From positions 36,405 to 100,404 of the forward strand of contig NZ_JBEPAK010000004.1 of assembly GCF_040298565.1 (NCBI RefSeq): a stretch of 64,000 bases of DNA, read 5' to 3'. The notes under the pieces were generated by a model, which saw only the letters and a list, made by a program, of their open reading frames with translations, was not told the DNA's origin and did not search any database. The stretch comes from Kitasatospora sp040298565. GTDB taxonomy: Bacteria > Actinomycetota > Actinomycetes > Streptomycetales > Streptomycetaceae. This document shows, piece by piece, positions 16,234 through 25,444 of the stretch. How positions within the stretch are numbered: position 1 is the first letter of the stretch; each line of letters starts with the position of its first letter. Both the position numbers and the translations under genes were made by a program.

Positions 16234-17214
16234 GTGACAACAGAGGTGACCGAGGCGATCCCCGCACAGTCGCCGGAGGACCGCTTCGAGGCGGTGATCT
16301 CCGCCGAGCAGCGGATCGAGCCCAGGGACTGGATGCCCGACGCCTACCGGGCCACCCTGATCCGCCAGATCGCCCAGCACGCCCACTCCGAGATCATCGG
16401 CATGCAGCCCGAGGGCAACTGGCTCACCCGCGCGCCCTCGCTGCGCCGCAAGGCCATCCTGCTCGCCAAGGCCCAGGACGAGGCCGGCCACGGCCTCTAC
16501 CTCTACGCCGCCGCCGAGACCCTCGGCGTCGACCGCGCCGAACTCACCGAGAAGCTGATCAGCGGCCGCCAGAAGTACTCCTCGATCTTCAACTACCCCA
16601 CCCTCACCTTTGCCGACGTCGGCGTGATCGGCTGGCTGGTGGACGGTGCCGCGATCTGCAACCAGGTCCCGCTCTGCCGCTGCAGCTACGGCCCCTACGC
16701 CCGCGCCATGGTGCGGATCTGCAAGGAGGAGTCCTTCCACCAGCGCCAGGGCTACGAGCTGCTGATGACCCTGATGCGCGGCACCGAGGCCCAGCGCCGG
16801 ATGGTCCAGGACGCCGTCGACCGCTGGTGGTGGCCGTCGCTGATGATGTTCGGGCCCCCGGACGCCGACTCGCCGAACACCGCCCGCTCGATGGCCTGGC
16901 GGATCAAGCGGCACACCAACGACGAGCTGCGGCAGCGGTTCGTGGACATGACCGTCCCGCAGGCCGAACACCTGGGCGTCACCCTCCCCGACCCCGAGCT
17001 GCGCTGGAACGAGGAGCGCGGCGGCTGGGACTTCGGCGAGCCGGACTGGTCCGAGCTGACCAGGGTCATCCACGGCCAGGGCCCCTGCAACGCCCAGCGG
17101 ATCGACCGCCGACGGGCCGCCCACGAGGACGGCGCCTGGGTGCGCGAGGCGGCCGCCGCCTACGCCGCCAAGCGCGGCGCCGAGCAGCACACCGAACAGG
17201 AGAGCGGAAAGTGA
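16234..17214 (+). CDS. paaA: Phenylacetyl-CoA 1,2-epoxidase subunit PaaA (catalytic)
   Basis: Di-iron oxygenase subunit of 326 residues in the PaaABCE complex, which epoxidises the ring of phenylacetyl-CoA. Ferritin-like iron-binding motifs are visible (KAQDEAGHGLYLY and CKEESFHQRQGYE). The chosen GTG at 16234 has AGAGGGG at the correct distance; another GTG lies directly before it. The gene heads the five-gene paa operon and overlaps paaB by GTGA. Confidence 0.95.
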   Translation: MTTEVTEAIPAQSPEDRFEAVISAEQRIEPRDWMPDAYRATLIRQIAQHAHSEIIGMQPEGNWLTRAPSLRRKAILLAKAQDEAGHGLYLYAAAETLGVDRAELTEKLISGRQKYSSIFNYPTLTFADVGVIGWLVDGAAICNQVPLCRCSYGPYARAMVRICKEESFHQRQGYELLMTLMRGTEAQRRMVQDAVDRWWWPSLMMFGPPDADSPNTARSMAWRIKRHTNDELRQRFVDMTVPQAEHLGVTLPDPELRWNEERGGWDFGEPDWSELTRVIHGQGPCNAQRIDRRRAAHEDGAWVREAAAAYAAKRGAEQHTEQESGK

Positions 17215-17564
17215 CCGAGCCCAAGGCCGGGTCCACGGCACAGCCCACGGCCGGATCCCCGGCAGCGCCCACCGCCGGGGCCAAGGCGGCCTGGCCGCTG
17301 TACGAGGTGTTCGTACGCCCCCGGCGCGGCCTGAACCACGTCCACGTCGGCTCGCTGCACGCGTCCGACGACCGGATGGCGTTGCTCGCCGCCCGGGACC
17401 TGTACACCCGCCGCAACGAGGGCGTCAGCCTCTGGGTGGTCCGCTCGGACGCGATCACCGCCTCGACCCCGGACGAGCGCGACCCGTTCTTCGAGCCCAG
17501 CGGCGACAAGGTCTACCGCCACCCGACCTTCTACGACATCCCCGAGGATGTCCCGCACATCTGA
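17211..17564 (+). CDS. paaB: Phenylacetyl-CoA epoxidase subunit PaaB
   Basis: Small subunit of 117 residues that bridges the complex. The core WPLYEVFVRPRRGLNHVHVGSL is highly characteristic. Residues 1-25 are an Ala/Pro/Thr extension with a repeated PTAGSPA-like pattern. The GTG start overlaps the paaA stop. Confidence 0.94.
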   Translation: MTEPKAGSTAQPTAGSPAAPTAGAKAAWPLYEVFVRPRRGLNHVHVGSLHASDDRMALLAARDLYTRRNEGVSLWVVRSDAITASTPDERDPFFEPSGDKVYRHPTFYDIPEDVPHI

Positions 17565-17577
17565 CGGGGGAGCCACC

Positions 17578-18480
17578 GTGCACGACCACACCGCGTCCAC
17601 CGAGGACGACCACGTCTACCTCAGCCTCACCGACGCCACGCCCGGCCCCGAGGGCGAGGGCCGCTGGGCCTACGGGACGGGCTTCGCCGACCCGCTGCTC
17701 GGCGTGGACACCGCCCTGCCCGCCGGACTGGACGGCGCCGACCTCGCCGCCTACTGCCAGATGCTCGGCGACGACGCCCTGATCCTCGCCCAGCGGCTGA
17801 TCGAGTGGTGCACCCGGGCGCCGGAGCTGGAGGAGGAGGTCGCGCTCGCCAACCTCGGCCTCGACCTGCTCGGCCAGGCCCGCCTGCTGCTCACCCGGGC
17901 CGGCCAGGCGGACGGCTCCGGCCGTACCGAGGACGACCTGGCGTACTGGCGGGACGAGCACGAGTTCCGCAACGTCCGCCTGGTCGAGGCCCCGAACGGC
18001 GACTTCGCGTACTCCGTCGCCCGGCTGCTGCTGTTCGCCACCGCCCGCGGCGCCCTCTACGAGGCGCTGGGCAGCCACCCGGACCCGGTACTGGCCGCGG
18101 TCGCCACCCGGGGCGTCAAGGAGCTCGCCTACCACCGCGAGTACGCCACCGCCTGGACGCTGCGGCTCGGCGACGGCACGCCGCACTCGGCGGAGCGGAT
18201 GCAGGCCGGGCTGGACGCGGTGTGGCCGCTGCTGGAGGAGCTGTTCACCGGGCACCCGGTGGAGCTGAGGGTCGGCGTCGACCCGGCGGAGCTGCGCGGA
18301 CCCGTGCTGCGCTCGCTCGGCGCCGTCATCGCCGAGGCGGGGCTGACCGTGCCGGACGTCCCGCCGCTGGCCACCGTGCTCGGCCGGGCCGGCCGGGACG
18401 GGGTGCACACCGAGGCGCTCGGCCCGTTGCTGGCCGAGCTCCAGGTGGTGGCCCGCGCGCACCCGGGGGCGACGTGGTGA
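17578..18480 (+). CDS. paaC: Phenylacetyl-CoA epoxidase subunit PaaC (structural)
   Basis: Ferritin-fold subunit of 300 residues that pairs with PaaA. Diagnostic segments include LGDDALILAQRLIEWC, LGLDLLGQARLLL and KELAYHREYA. Start is GTG 17578 with GGGGGAG upstream. It overlaps paaD by GTGA. Confidence 0.93.
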   Translation: MHDHTASTEDDHVYLSLTDATPGPEGEGRWAYGTGFADPLLGVDTALPAGLDGADLAAYCQMLGDDALILAQRLIEWCTRAPELEEEVALANLGLDLLGQARLLLTRAGQADGSGRTEDDLAYWRDEHEFRNVRLVEAPNGDFAYSVARLLLFATARGALYEALGSHPDPVLAAVATRGVKELAYHREYATAWTLRLGDGTPHSAERMQAGLDAVWPLLEELFTGHPVELRVGVDPAELRGPVLRSLGAVIAEAGLTVPDVPPLATVLGRAGRDGVHTEALGPLLAELQVVARAHPGATW

Positions 18481-19016
18481 CGGGCACCGGGACCACCACC
18501 CGCGACCTCGCCTGGTCGGTCGCCGCGGCCGTCCCGGACCCGGAGCTGCCCATGCTCACGCTGGCGGACCTGGGCGTGCTGGCCGACGTCGAGGTCGACG
18601 GCGCCGACGGCGCGGTGACCGCCTGGCTCACCCCGACCTACTCCGGCTGCCCGGCCGTCGCCGAGATGGCCGCCGACGTGGACCGCCGACTGCGCGCGGC
18701 CGGGTACCCGGAGGTCCGGGTGCGGCTGCGGCTGGACCCGCCGTGGTCCACCGACCTGATCACCCGCGAGGGCCGCCGCAAGCTCGCCGAGGCCGGGATC
18801 GCGCCGCCGCGCCCCGGCTCGGCTGCCGCCGCCGGAGGTCCCGTCCCGCTCACCCTCGGGCCCGCCCGCACCGGAGCCGCCGCCGTCCCGGTGCCCTGCC
18901 CGCAGTGCGGCGGCACCGACACGGAGGAGCTGTCCCGCTTCGGCTCCACCGCCTGCAAGGCGCTCTGGCGCTGCCGCGCCTGCCGTGAGCCCTTCGAACG
19001 CGTCAAGGAGATCTGA
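18477..19016 (+). CDS. paaD: PaaD, iron-sulfur/maturation protein of the phenylacetate epoxidase
   Basis: Protein of 179 residues with an N-terminal MIP18/DUF59 domain (VPDPELPMLTLADLGVL, LTPTYSGCPA) and a C-terminal four-cysteine zinc-ribbon-like segment (CPQCGG ... CRACREPF). In the family it is thought to help assemble the metal centres of the complex. It is immediately adjacent to paaE (TGA-ATG). Confidence 0.92.
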   Translation: MTGTGTTTRDLAWSVAAAVPDPELPMLTLADLGVLADVEVDGADGAVTAWLTPTYSGCPAVAEMAADVDRRLRAAGYPEVRVRLRLDPPWSTDLITREGRRKLAEAGIAPPRPGSAAAAGGPVPLTLGPARTGAAAVPVPCPQCGGTDTEELSRFGSTACKALWRCRACREPFERVKEI

Positions 19017-20228
19017 ATGCCCGCCGCCTCTCCAGCCGCCTCCGCAGCGTCCGGGGCGTCCGCCACGTCCCCGGCCCCTGCCGACGCCGTGGACGCGCTC
19101 GACGCCGTCGACCCGCTCGACGCCGTGGCCGCCGTACGACCGGCGCGCCGCCCGGCCTTCCACCGGCTGCGGATCGACCGGGTGGAGCGGCTCTGCGACG
19201 ACGCCGTGGCGGTGACCTTCGAGGTGCCGGACGAGCTGGCGGCCGAGTACGCCTTCCGGCCCGGGCAGACCCTGACCCTGCGCAAGGTGGTGGACGGCGT
19301 CGACGAGCGCCGCTCCTACTCGATCTGCGCCCCCGTCGGCGGCCCGCTGCGGATCGCCGTCCGGGAGGTGCCCGGCGGGCTGTTCTCCCGCTGGCTGGTG
19401 CGCGAGGCCCGGCCCGGCGAGGAGGTGGAGGTCCTCACCCCGTCCGGCCTCTTCACGCCCGAGCTCGGCGTCCCCGCCGACCACGTGCTGCTCGCGGCCG
19501 GCTCCGGCATCACCCCGATGCTGTCGATCGCCGCCTCCGTCCTGGCCGCCGACCGGCGCTCCACCGTCACCCTGCTCTACGGCAACCGGCGCAGCGACAC
19601 CGTGATGTTCGCGGACGAGCTGGCCGACCTGAAGGACCGCTACCTCGACCGGTTCCAGCTGGTCCACGTGCTCTCCCGGGAGACCAGGGACGCCGAACTG
19701 CTCAGCGGCCGACTGGACGGAGAGCGGGTGCGGGCGCTGCTCGCGGCGCTGGTGGACGTGGGCGGTGTCGGGCACTGGTGGCTGTGCGGCCCGTTCGGCA
19801 TGGTCGCGGACGCGAAGGAACTCCTCGCCGACCTGGGCGTGCCCGGTGAGCGGGTGCACCAGGAGCTGTTCCACGCCGAGGACGAGCCGCTCGCCGAGCG
19901 CGACGAGGACGGGGAAGGCGCGGACGGCGACGCCCTGGGCGGCAGCGGAGAGCGCAGCGAGGTCACCGTCGTCCTCGACGGCCGTGGCAGCACCCTCACC
20001 CTGCCGCGCGACCGCTCGATCCTGGACGGCGCCCAGCGCTCCCGCCCCGACCTGCCGTTCGCCTGCAAGGGCGGCGTCTGCGGCACCTGCCGTGCGCTGG
20101 TCACCGAGGGCGAGGTGGACATGCGACGCAACTTCGCGCTGGAGGAGAAGGAGCTGGCGGCCGGGTACGTCCTCACCTGCCAGGCCCGCCCGGTCACCGA
20201 CCGGGTGACGGTCGACTACGACCGCTGA
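19017..20228 (+). CDS. paaE: Phenylacetyl-CoA epoxidase reductase subunit PaaE
   Basis: Electron-transfer subunit of 403 residues. A ferredoxin-NADP reductase module (RRSYSICAP for FAD, AAGSGITPM for NADPH) is followed by a C-terminal plant-type [2Fe-2S] domain (CKGGVCGTC ... LTC). The first 40 residues are an Ala/Ser/Asp-rich tail with DALDAVDPLDAV repeats, unusual for the family. It is last in the operon and ends at a hairpin. No paaK, paaG, paaF, paaH or paaZ is in the window. Confidence 0.94.
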   Translation: MPAASPAASAASGASATSPAPADAVDALDAVDPLDAVAAVRPARRPAFHRLRIDRVERLCDDAVAVTFEVPDELAAEYAFRPGQTLTLRKVVDGVDERRSYSICAPVGGPLRIAVREVPGGLFSRWLVREARPGEEVEVLTPSGLFTPELGVPADHVLLAAGSGITPMLSIAASVLAADRRSTVTLLYGNRRSDTVMFADELADLKDRYLDRFQLVHVLSRETRDAELLSGRLDGERVRALLAALVDVGGVGHWWLCGPFGMVADAKELLADLGVPGERVHQELFHAEDEPLAERDEDGEGADGDALGGSGERSEVTVVLDGRGSTLTLPRDRSILDGAQRSRPDLPFACKGGVCGTCRALVTEGEVDMRRNFALEEKELAAGYVLTCQARPVTDRVTVDYDR

Positions 20229-20249
20229 CCGGTCCGCCGAGGGAGCCGG

Positions 20250-20286
20250 CGCCCGGCAGGGTCCCTCGAACGGGAGCTGCCGGGCG
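20250..20286. terminator. Hairpin terminator between convergent paaE and a monooxygenase gene
   Basis: CGCCCGGCAG (20250-20259) pairs perfectly with CTGCCGGGCG (20277-20286). It can serve both strands. Confidence 0.65.
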
Positions 20287-20294
20287 GCCGGGAC

Positions 20295-21482
20295 TCAGAC
20301 GGCGACGGCGGCCCTCCCGGGCCCGGCCGGTGCCGACCGGGGCCCGGCCGGTGCCGTCCCGGGCTCCTTCGCCGGGTCCCCGAGCAGTTTGACCAGGTCG
20401 TTGACGGCGGCGCGCCCGGCCCGGTTGGCGCCGATGGTGCTGGCGGACGGACCGTAGCCGACCAGGTGGACGCGCGGGTCGGCGGTGGCGCGGGTGCCGG
20501 TGAGCGCGATGCCGCCGCCGGGGGAGCGCAGGCCGAGCGGCGCCAGGTGGCCGACCTCCGGCCGGAATCCGGTCGCCCAGACGATTGCGTCCACCGCCAG
20601 CTCCTGGTCGCCCCAGGCGACGCCGTGCTCGGTGAGCCGGTCGAACATCGGTCGGCGGTGCAGCGCGCCCAGCTCCTCGGCACGCCGGTAGGCGACCGAG
20701 GGGCCGAGGCCGGTGACGCTCACCACGCTGCGCACCGGCAGGCCCAGGCGGACCCCCTCCTCGACCCGGGCGACCACCGCGCGTCCGTACTCGGGGGTGA
20801 ACGGGCCGTCGTGGTACACGGGTTCGGAGCGGGTGACCCAGACCGTCTCGCCGACCGCCGCGACCTCGGACAGCACCTGGATCGCCGAGGCGCCGCCGCC
20901 CACCACCAGGACGCGCCGACCGGTGAACTCCTCGGGGCCGCGGTAGTCGGCGTAGTGCAGCTGGCGGCCCGCGAAGTGCCCCGGGTAGTGCGGCAGGAAG
21001 GGGCGGGTCCAGGTGCCGGTGGCGTTGACCAGCGCGCGGGTGGACCAGGTGCCCCGGTCGGTCTCGACCAGCAGCCGGGAGGTGGGCAGCTCCGACTCCG
21101 CGCGCACCGCGCGCACCGAGACCGGGCGTACGACCGGGAGCGCGTGCCGGGCCTCGTACGCCGCGAAGTACCCCGGCACCACCTCGCGTGCGGGTGCCTC
21201 CGGGTCGACCGGTGGCAGTTCGGCGTCCGGGAGGTCGTGGAAACCGTGCACGGTGGCCATCCGCAGGGACGGCGAGCGGTGGGCCCAGGCGCCGCCGGGC
21301 GAGGCGTTGCCGTCGAGCACGACGAAGCCGCCGTCGACGCCCTCCCGGTGCGGGGCGAAGCCGCGGCGGCGCAGGTGGTAGGCGGCGGACAGACCCGCCT
21401 GCCCGGCGCCCACCACCAGGACGTCCACGCGTTCGGGGGCGGCGCCGGACCCGGCACCGTTCGTTGCACCGTAAACAGTCAC
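20295..21482 (-). CDS. FAD/NAD(P)-dependent flavoprotein monooxygenase-like oxidoreductase
   Basis: Protein of 395 residues with an FAD-binding Rossmann motif (VVGAGQAGLSAAYHL) near the N-terminus, a second nucleotide motif (VVGGGASAIQ) in the middle and the ATG-type motif IVWATGFRPE. This is the flavin-containing monooxygenase/CzcO-like group. The Baeyer-Villiger fingerprint is not evident. Start chosen as GTG 21482; a TTG at 21506 is possible. It is convergent with paaE, and no functional link to phenylacetate is evident. Confidence 0.82.
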   Translation of the reverse strand: MTVYGATNGAGSGAAPERVDVLVVGAGQAGLSAAYHLRRRGFAPHREGVDGGFVVLDGNASPGGAWAHRSPSLRMATVHGFHDLPDAELPPVDPEAPAREVVPGYFAAYEARHALPVVRPVSVRAVRAESELPTSRLLVETDRGTWSTRALVNATGTWTRPFLPHYPGHFAGRQLHYADYRGPEEFTGRRVLVVGGGASAIQVLSEVAAVGETVWVTRSEPVYHDGPFTPEYGRAVVARVEEGVRLGLPVRSVVSVTGLGPSVAYRRAEELGALHRRPMFDRLTEHGVAWGDQELAVDAIVWATGFRPEVGHLAPLGLRSPGGGIALTGTRATADPRVHLVGYGPSASTIGANRAGRAAVNDLVKLLGDPAKEPGTAPAGPRSAPAGPGRAAVAV

Positions 21483-21522
21483 GCCGGTGAAACATCCCGG
21501 CGGCAAGGACTGTTCCCCGGCG

Positions 21523-21894
21523 TCAGGCGATGGGGGAGATGACCGCGGCCGTGCCGTAGGCGCAGACCTCGGTGCCGACGTCCGCCGCCTCGGTCACGTC
21601 GAACCGCATCATCAGCACCGCGTTGCCGCCACGCGCCTTGGTCTGTTCGACCAGGCGCTGCATCGCCTCGTTGCGGCTCTCCACGAGGGTCTTCGTCAGC
21701 CCGCGCAGCTCACCGCCGATCAGCGACTTCAGCCCGGCGCCGATCTGGCTGCCGAGGTGGCGGCTGCGCACGGTGAGCCCGAACACCTCGCCGATCACGT
21801 GGTCGACCCGGAAACCGGGGATGTCGTTGGTGGTCACGACCATGACGTCGGCGTTCGGGCCCTGCCCGCCGCCGTACTCGTTGATGTCAGCCAT
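21523..21894 (-). CDS. YbjQ/UPF0145-family protein
   Basis: Protein of 123 residues with the family pattern VVTTNDIPGFRVDHVIGEVFG, then EVFGLTVRSRHLG, and GGNAVLMMRFD near the end. Members form pentamers of unknown function and may bind metal. Start ATG 21894, with an in-frame ATG three codons upstream. It is single-gene and divergent from the acidic protein that follows. Confidence 0.88.
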   Translation of the reverse strand: MADINEYGGGQGPNADVMVVTTNDIPGFRVDHVIGEVFGLTVRSRHLGSQIGAGLKSLIGGELRGLTKTLVESRNEAMQRLVEQTKARGGNAVLMMRFDVTEAADVGTEVCAYGTAAVISPIA

Positions 21895-22017
21895 GCCGCC
21901 CATCCTGCCGGGGTCCTGCGTCCGGGTGAGGCAGGCACGGCCAAGGGTGGCCGAGAAGGCCTCGAGAAGCTGGATCAGACCGGTGATCGGGCGGCCGAAA
22001 AGCCGTACCGTAGCCCC

Positions 22018-22947
22018 ATGGGCGAGCGAAACGATCATCCGCAGGGGCCGGGCGCGGCGGAGTACTCCGGCGCGTCGGAGATCGAGGCGACGGTGGTGCT
22101 GGGCCTGCGGATCACCGACTGGCCGGCACTGCGCGCGGCCGCGATCAGAGCCGTCGAGGACCTGGACTTCGCGGGCGTCGACCCGGCCGGCCAGCGCCGC
22201 GAACTGCTGCGCGAGGTGGCCGAGGACGCCAACGCGGCGCTCGGTGCGCTGCTGCACCCCGACCGGCTGGTGGCCGTCATCCCGGGCGTCGAGGCGATCG
22301 GCGGCACCCTGGAGATCAGCGTCACCGAGGACTTCACACCGGATTTCGCCGACCTGTTCCCGCTCGACGGCGAGGACGAGGACGGCGGCGCGGGCGCCGA
22401 CTGGACGCTCACCCCGCGCACCGCCTGCCTGCTGCACGCCCAGCTGATCGGCCTGGGCGACGCCGCGTACGACGACCTGGACGAGCACGGGGACGACCCG
22501 GTGGTCGACGACGAGGACGCCGACTGGACGGTCTTCGCCCGGCTGCCCCAGCGCACCTGGCACCTCCACCGGGGCTGGCGCCGCGCGATGGCCCGGGCCT
22601 TCGACGACCTGGCCGACGACCTCGCGCTCGGCGAGTGGCCGCTGCCGCGCTGCCTGGCCGAGGAGATCGCGCTGCGGATGGCGCTGGTGGACGCCCGGGC
22701 GCTGCTGGGCTCCCAGCCCGAGTCGGTGGCCGACATGATGGGCGACCTGCCGGCCGACCTCTACGACTACGACTGGGACGGCTGCCACGACGAGCTGTTC
22801 GGCGTGTACGGACCGGACGAGGGGGACCCGGAGCTCAGCGCGGAGCAGCGCACCGAGCTGCTGCTGGCGGCGACGCACCCGGAGGGGTGGTTCCTGACGT
22901 ACGAGGACGCGGAGGAGCGGGACCCGCAGCGCGGGTACCGGCGCTGA
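22018..22947 (+). CDS. Conserved acidic protein of unknown function
   Basis: Protein of 309 residues rich in Asp and Glu, including DGEDEDGGAGADW and DEHGDDPVVDDEDADW. I do not recognise a domain. Codon usage is strongly streptomycete. TACCGT at 22006-22011 sits 6 nt before the ATG, which suggests leaderless transcription. It has no membrane segment or signal peptide, so it is probably cytosolic. Confidence 0.78.
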   Translation: MGERNDHPQGPGAAEYSGASEIEATVVLGLRITDWPALRAAAIRAVEDLDFAGVDPAGQRRELLREVAEDANAALGALLHPDRLVAVIPGVEAIGGTLEISVTEDFTPDFADLFPLDGEDEDGGAGADWTLTPRTACLLHAQLIGLGDAAYDDLDEHGDDPVVDDEDADWTVFARLPQRTWHLHRGWRRAMARAFDDLADDLALGEWPLPRCLAEEIALRMALVDARALLGSQPESVADMMGDLPADLYDYDWDGCHDELFGVYGPDEGDPELSAEQRTELLLAATHPEGWFLTYEDAEERDPQRGYRR

Positions 22948-22997
22948 GCGGAGGCCGGGCGGCGGCGTCGGACCGACCGGGCGGTTAGGCTGCGGGC

Positions 22998-23552
22998 ATG
23001 TCCGATACGTCTCATGTGACCGGCATGTCCGCCTCCTCCGGCCCCTCCGGCCCCGCCGAGGCTTCCGGCGCGTCGGGCGCGTCCTCGCAGGAGCCGGGCG
23101 GGGAGGAGTCGGCGCTGACCCGGATCGCCCTCGGACTGGGCGGTGTGCAGGCGGCTCAGCGCGGGCGCACGGCGGAGGCGCGGGCCAGTTTCGAGGCGCT
23201 CTGGGACGCGCTGGGAGAACGGGACGTGTTCCACCGCTGCGTCCTGGCGCACTATCTGGCCGATCTGCAGGAGGACCCCCGGGCCGAGCTGGAGTGGGAC
23301 CGGCGGGCGCTCGCGGCTGCCGACTCGCTGACCGCCGAGTGCGCCCGCACCTACGAGTCGGCCCACCAGGTGCGCGCCTTCTACCCGACGCTGCACCTCA
23401 ACCTGGCCTCGGACCACCTCAAGCTCGGTGAGCCGGAGCGGGCGCGCGAGCAGCTCGAACGGGCGGTGCGGAGCCTGGACGCGCTGCCCGCGGACGCCTA
23501 CGGCGCGGGCATCCGGGCAGCGGTGGACGAACTGCGGCAGCGGCTGCGCTGA
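22998..23552 (+). CDS. Tetratricopeptide-like protein
   Basis: Protein of 184 residues. After a Ser/Gly/Ala-rich 40-residue N-terminus it is all-helical with TPR-like spacing (ALGLGGVQAAQRGRTAEARASFEALW, then HLNLASDHLKLGEPERAREQLERAV). It probably binds a protein partner. TAGGCT lies 6 nt before the ATG, so the mRNA is probably leaderless. Confidence 0.8.
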   Translation: MSDTSHVTGMSASSGPSGPAEASGASGASSQEPGGEESALTRIALGLGGVQAAQRGRTAEARASFEALWDALGERDVFHRCVLAHYLADLQEDPRAELEWDRRALAAADSLTAECARTYESAHQVRAFYPTLHLNLASDHLKLGEPERAREQLERAVRSLDALPADAYGAGIRAAVDELRQRLR

Positions 23553-23700
23553 GGTCCCGGGGCGCGGCGGACGGCCGGGCCGGGTGGTCCTCGGCGGCGG
23601 TTCGGCGGTGGTTCGGCGGTGGTTCGTGCGCGGTCCGGGGCGGTCCGGAGCGGCCGGGGGCGGACCGGGGCGGGCGGCGGGGGGCTGGCATCCTGGACGG

Positions 23701-24480
23701 GTGACTTCTCCGTACGACGCCCCAGCGCTCGACTCCCCGGTGGCCGACGCCCCGGCCCCCGTTCCCGCTGCCGCCGAGGACGTTCCGGCGCCCGCCGACT
23801 CCGCTGCTCCCCAGGGCCGCGACGCGCGGCCGCAGTACGTGCTGCCGCTGGTCGTCCGGTTGGAGAAGGCCACGCCGCCGGGGCGGACGGACGCGCTGGA
23901 GACCTCGGCGCGGGCGGTGCTCACGCTGCTCGCCGACCCGAGGGTGACCGAGGCGGACGGCGAGTGGGCGGAGCGGGTCACGGCGTGGGAGGACGCCCGG
24001 ATCCGCAAGGTCGTCCGGCGGGCCCGCGGCGGCGAGTGGCGCCGCGCGGGGGAGCTGCCGGGCGTCACCGTGCGGGGACGGGAGGCGGAGGTGCGGGTGT
24101 TCCCGCCGATCCCGCTGGACGGCTGGCCCAAGGAACTCGCCAAGCTCCAGGTCTCCGGGACGGACCTGGAGGAGACGGCCGAGGTCGGGGCGCCCGAGCC
24201 GGGGCTGCCGGTGCTGTGGCTCAACCCGGAGCTGGAGATGAGCGCCGGCAAGACGATGGCGCAGACCGGGCACGCCGCCCAGCTCGCCTGGTGGCGGCTC
24301 GACGACGCGCAGCGCAAGGAGTGGGCGGAGTCCGGGTTCGCGCTCGCCGTCCGGACGGCCCCGGCCGAGGCGTGGGCGGATCTGGTGGGCAGCGGTCTCC
24401 CGGTGGTCCAGGACGCCGGCTTCACGGAGATCGCACCGGGGAGCTGCACGGTGATCGCGGACCATCCGGCGCTGCGGTGA
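23701..24480 (+). CDS. PTH2-type peptidyl-tRNA hydrolase-like protein
   Basis: Protein of 259 residues. The C-terminal third carries LEMSAGKTMAQTGHAAQLAWW, the Pth2 motif with the catalytic Lys and the following Gln and His. The N-terminal half precedes the domain and is absent from the short archaeal enzymes. Start is GTG 23701, with CATCCT 6 nt upstream. It could release peptides from tRNA, but the extended form may have diverged. Upstream 23592-23640 contains TTCGGCGGTGG repeats. Confidence 0.75.
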   Translation: MTSPYDAPALDSPVADAPAPVPAAAEDVPAPADSAAPQGRDARPQYVLPLVVRLEKATPPGRTDALETSARAVLTLLADPRVTEADGEWAERVTAWEDARIRKVVRRARGGEWRRAGELPGVTVRGREAEVRVFPPIPLDGWPKELAKLQVSGTDLEETAEVGAPEPGLPVLWLNPELEMSAGKTMAQTGHAAQLAWWRLDDAQRKEWAESGFALAVRTAPAEAWADLVGSGLPVVQDAGFTEIAPGSCTVIADHPALR

Positions 24481-24589
24481 CGCCGGCCGGCTGACGACCG
24501 GCGCCGGCTCGCGGCCGGCGGGCCCGCGAACCGGGATCGCGGATCGCGCCGGGCAACCGGACGGCCCGTAGAGCCGTAGAGCCGGAGAG

Positions 24590-24632
24590 CCGGACGGGCG
24601 AACAGGCAACGGTCGCCTGTTCGCCCGTCCGG
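24590..24632. terminator. Perfect 18-bp hairpin with 7-nt loop, bidirectional terminator
   Basis: Positions 24590-24607 pair exactly with 24615-24632 around AACGGTC. It separates the convergent PTH2-like gene and the ABC permease gene. Confidence 0.8.
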
Positions 24633-24663
24633 CGCCCGTCCGGCGCCCGTCTCCCCCCGTTCG

Positions 24664-25410
24664 CTACGCGCCCGGGCCCTCGTAGCGCCGCATCGCCCGC
24701 AGCCCGCCGTACACCGCCGCGGTGGTCCAGAGCGCCATGATCAGCAGCGCGGTCCAGTGGCCGTAGTGGACGCCCGGCTCGGTCGCGGTGCGCATCGCGT
24801 ACAGTCCGGCGCGGTCGGGCAGGAACTGGGCGGCCTCCCGGACGCCGGGAACCGCGGTCAGCCAGGTCGTGCCGAGGAACACCATCGGCGTGAGCAGGCC
24901 GAGCGCCGCGCTGAAGTTGCCGAGCATCGCGGTCAGTCCGAGGCAGAGCAGCACCATCATCGGGTGGTAGAGCACGCCGGCCAGGAAGCTGCGGCCGAGG
25001 CCCGGGGTGGACAGGTCCAGCCCCGCGGTCTCCCGGACGGCGAGGAAGGATCCGGCCGTCGACACCAGTCCCACCAGCAGGCCGAGTCCCGCGCCGAGCG
25101 CGAGCTTGGCGCCGTAGAGCCGGTCGCGCCGGGGCACGGCGGTGATCGAGCCGCCGATCATCCGGGTGTTGAACTCCTGCCCGATCAGCAGGATTCCCAG
25201 GCAGGCCAGGGCCACGTGCCCGAACAGCAGTCCGTAGTAGATCCCCCCGGCCGGGTCCTCGCCGGGGGTGTGGTCCTTCGCGCCGTAGACGGCGTTGACG
25301 GCCGCGGTCACCCCGACGGTGACCACCACCGAGGTCAGCGGCGCCGCCCACTGGGAGGGCAGGGTGGTGAACTTGATCCGTTCGGCGCGCAGGGCGTTGC
25401 CGAGGCTCAT
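24664..25410 (-). CDS. ABC-2-type transporter permease, second copy
   Basis: Integral membrane protein of 248 residues with about six hydrophobic segments. It is a paralogue of the adjacent permease, sharing ALRAERIKFTTL, LLIGQEFNTRM, SITAVPRRDRLYGAK and QFLPDRAGLYA with it. Start ATG 25410. It is the last gene of a three-gene operon with an ATPase; the pair of permeases may form a heterodimeric channel for export of an unknown compound. Confidence 0.88.
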   Translation of the reverse strand: MSLGNALRAERIKFTTLPSQWAAPLTSVVVTVGVTAAVNAVYGAKDHTPGEDPAGGIYYGLLFGHVALACLGILLIGQEFNTRMIGGSITAVPRRDRLYGAKLALGAGLGLLVGLVSTAGSFLAVRETAGLDLSTPGLGRSFLAGVLYHPMMVLLCLGLTAMLGNFSAALGLLTPMVFLGTTWLTAVPGVREAAQFLPDRAGLYAMRTATEPGVHYGHWTALLIMALWTTAAVYGGLRAMRRYEGPGA

Positions 25411-25444
25411 TCTCGTTCTCCTTCGATCGGTCGTCCGCCCGCGG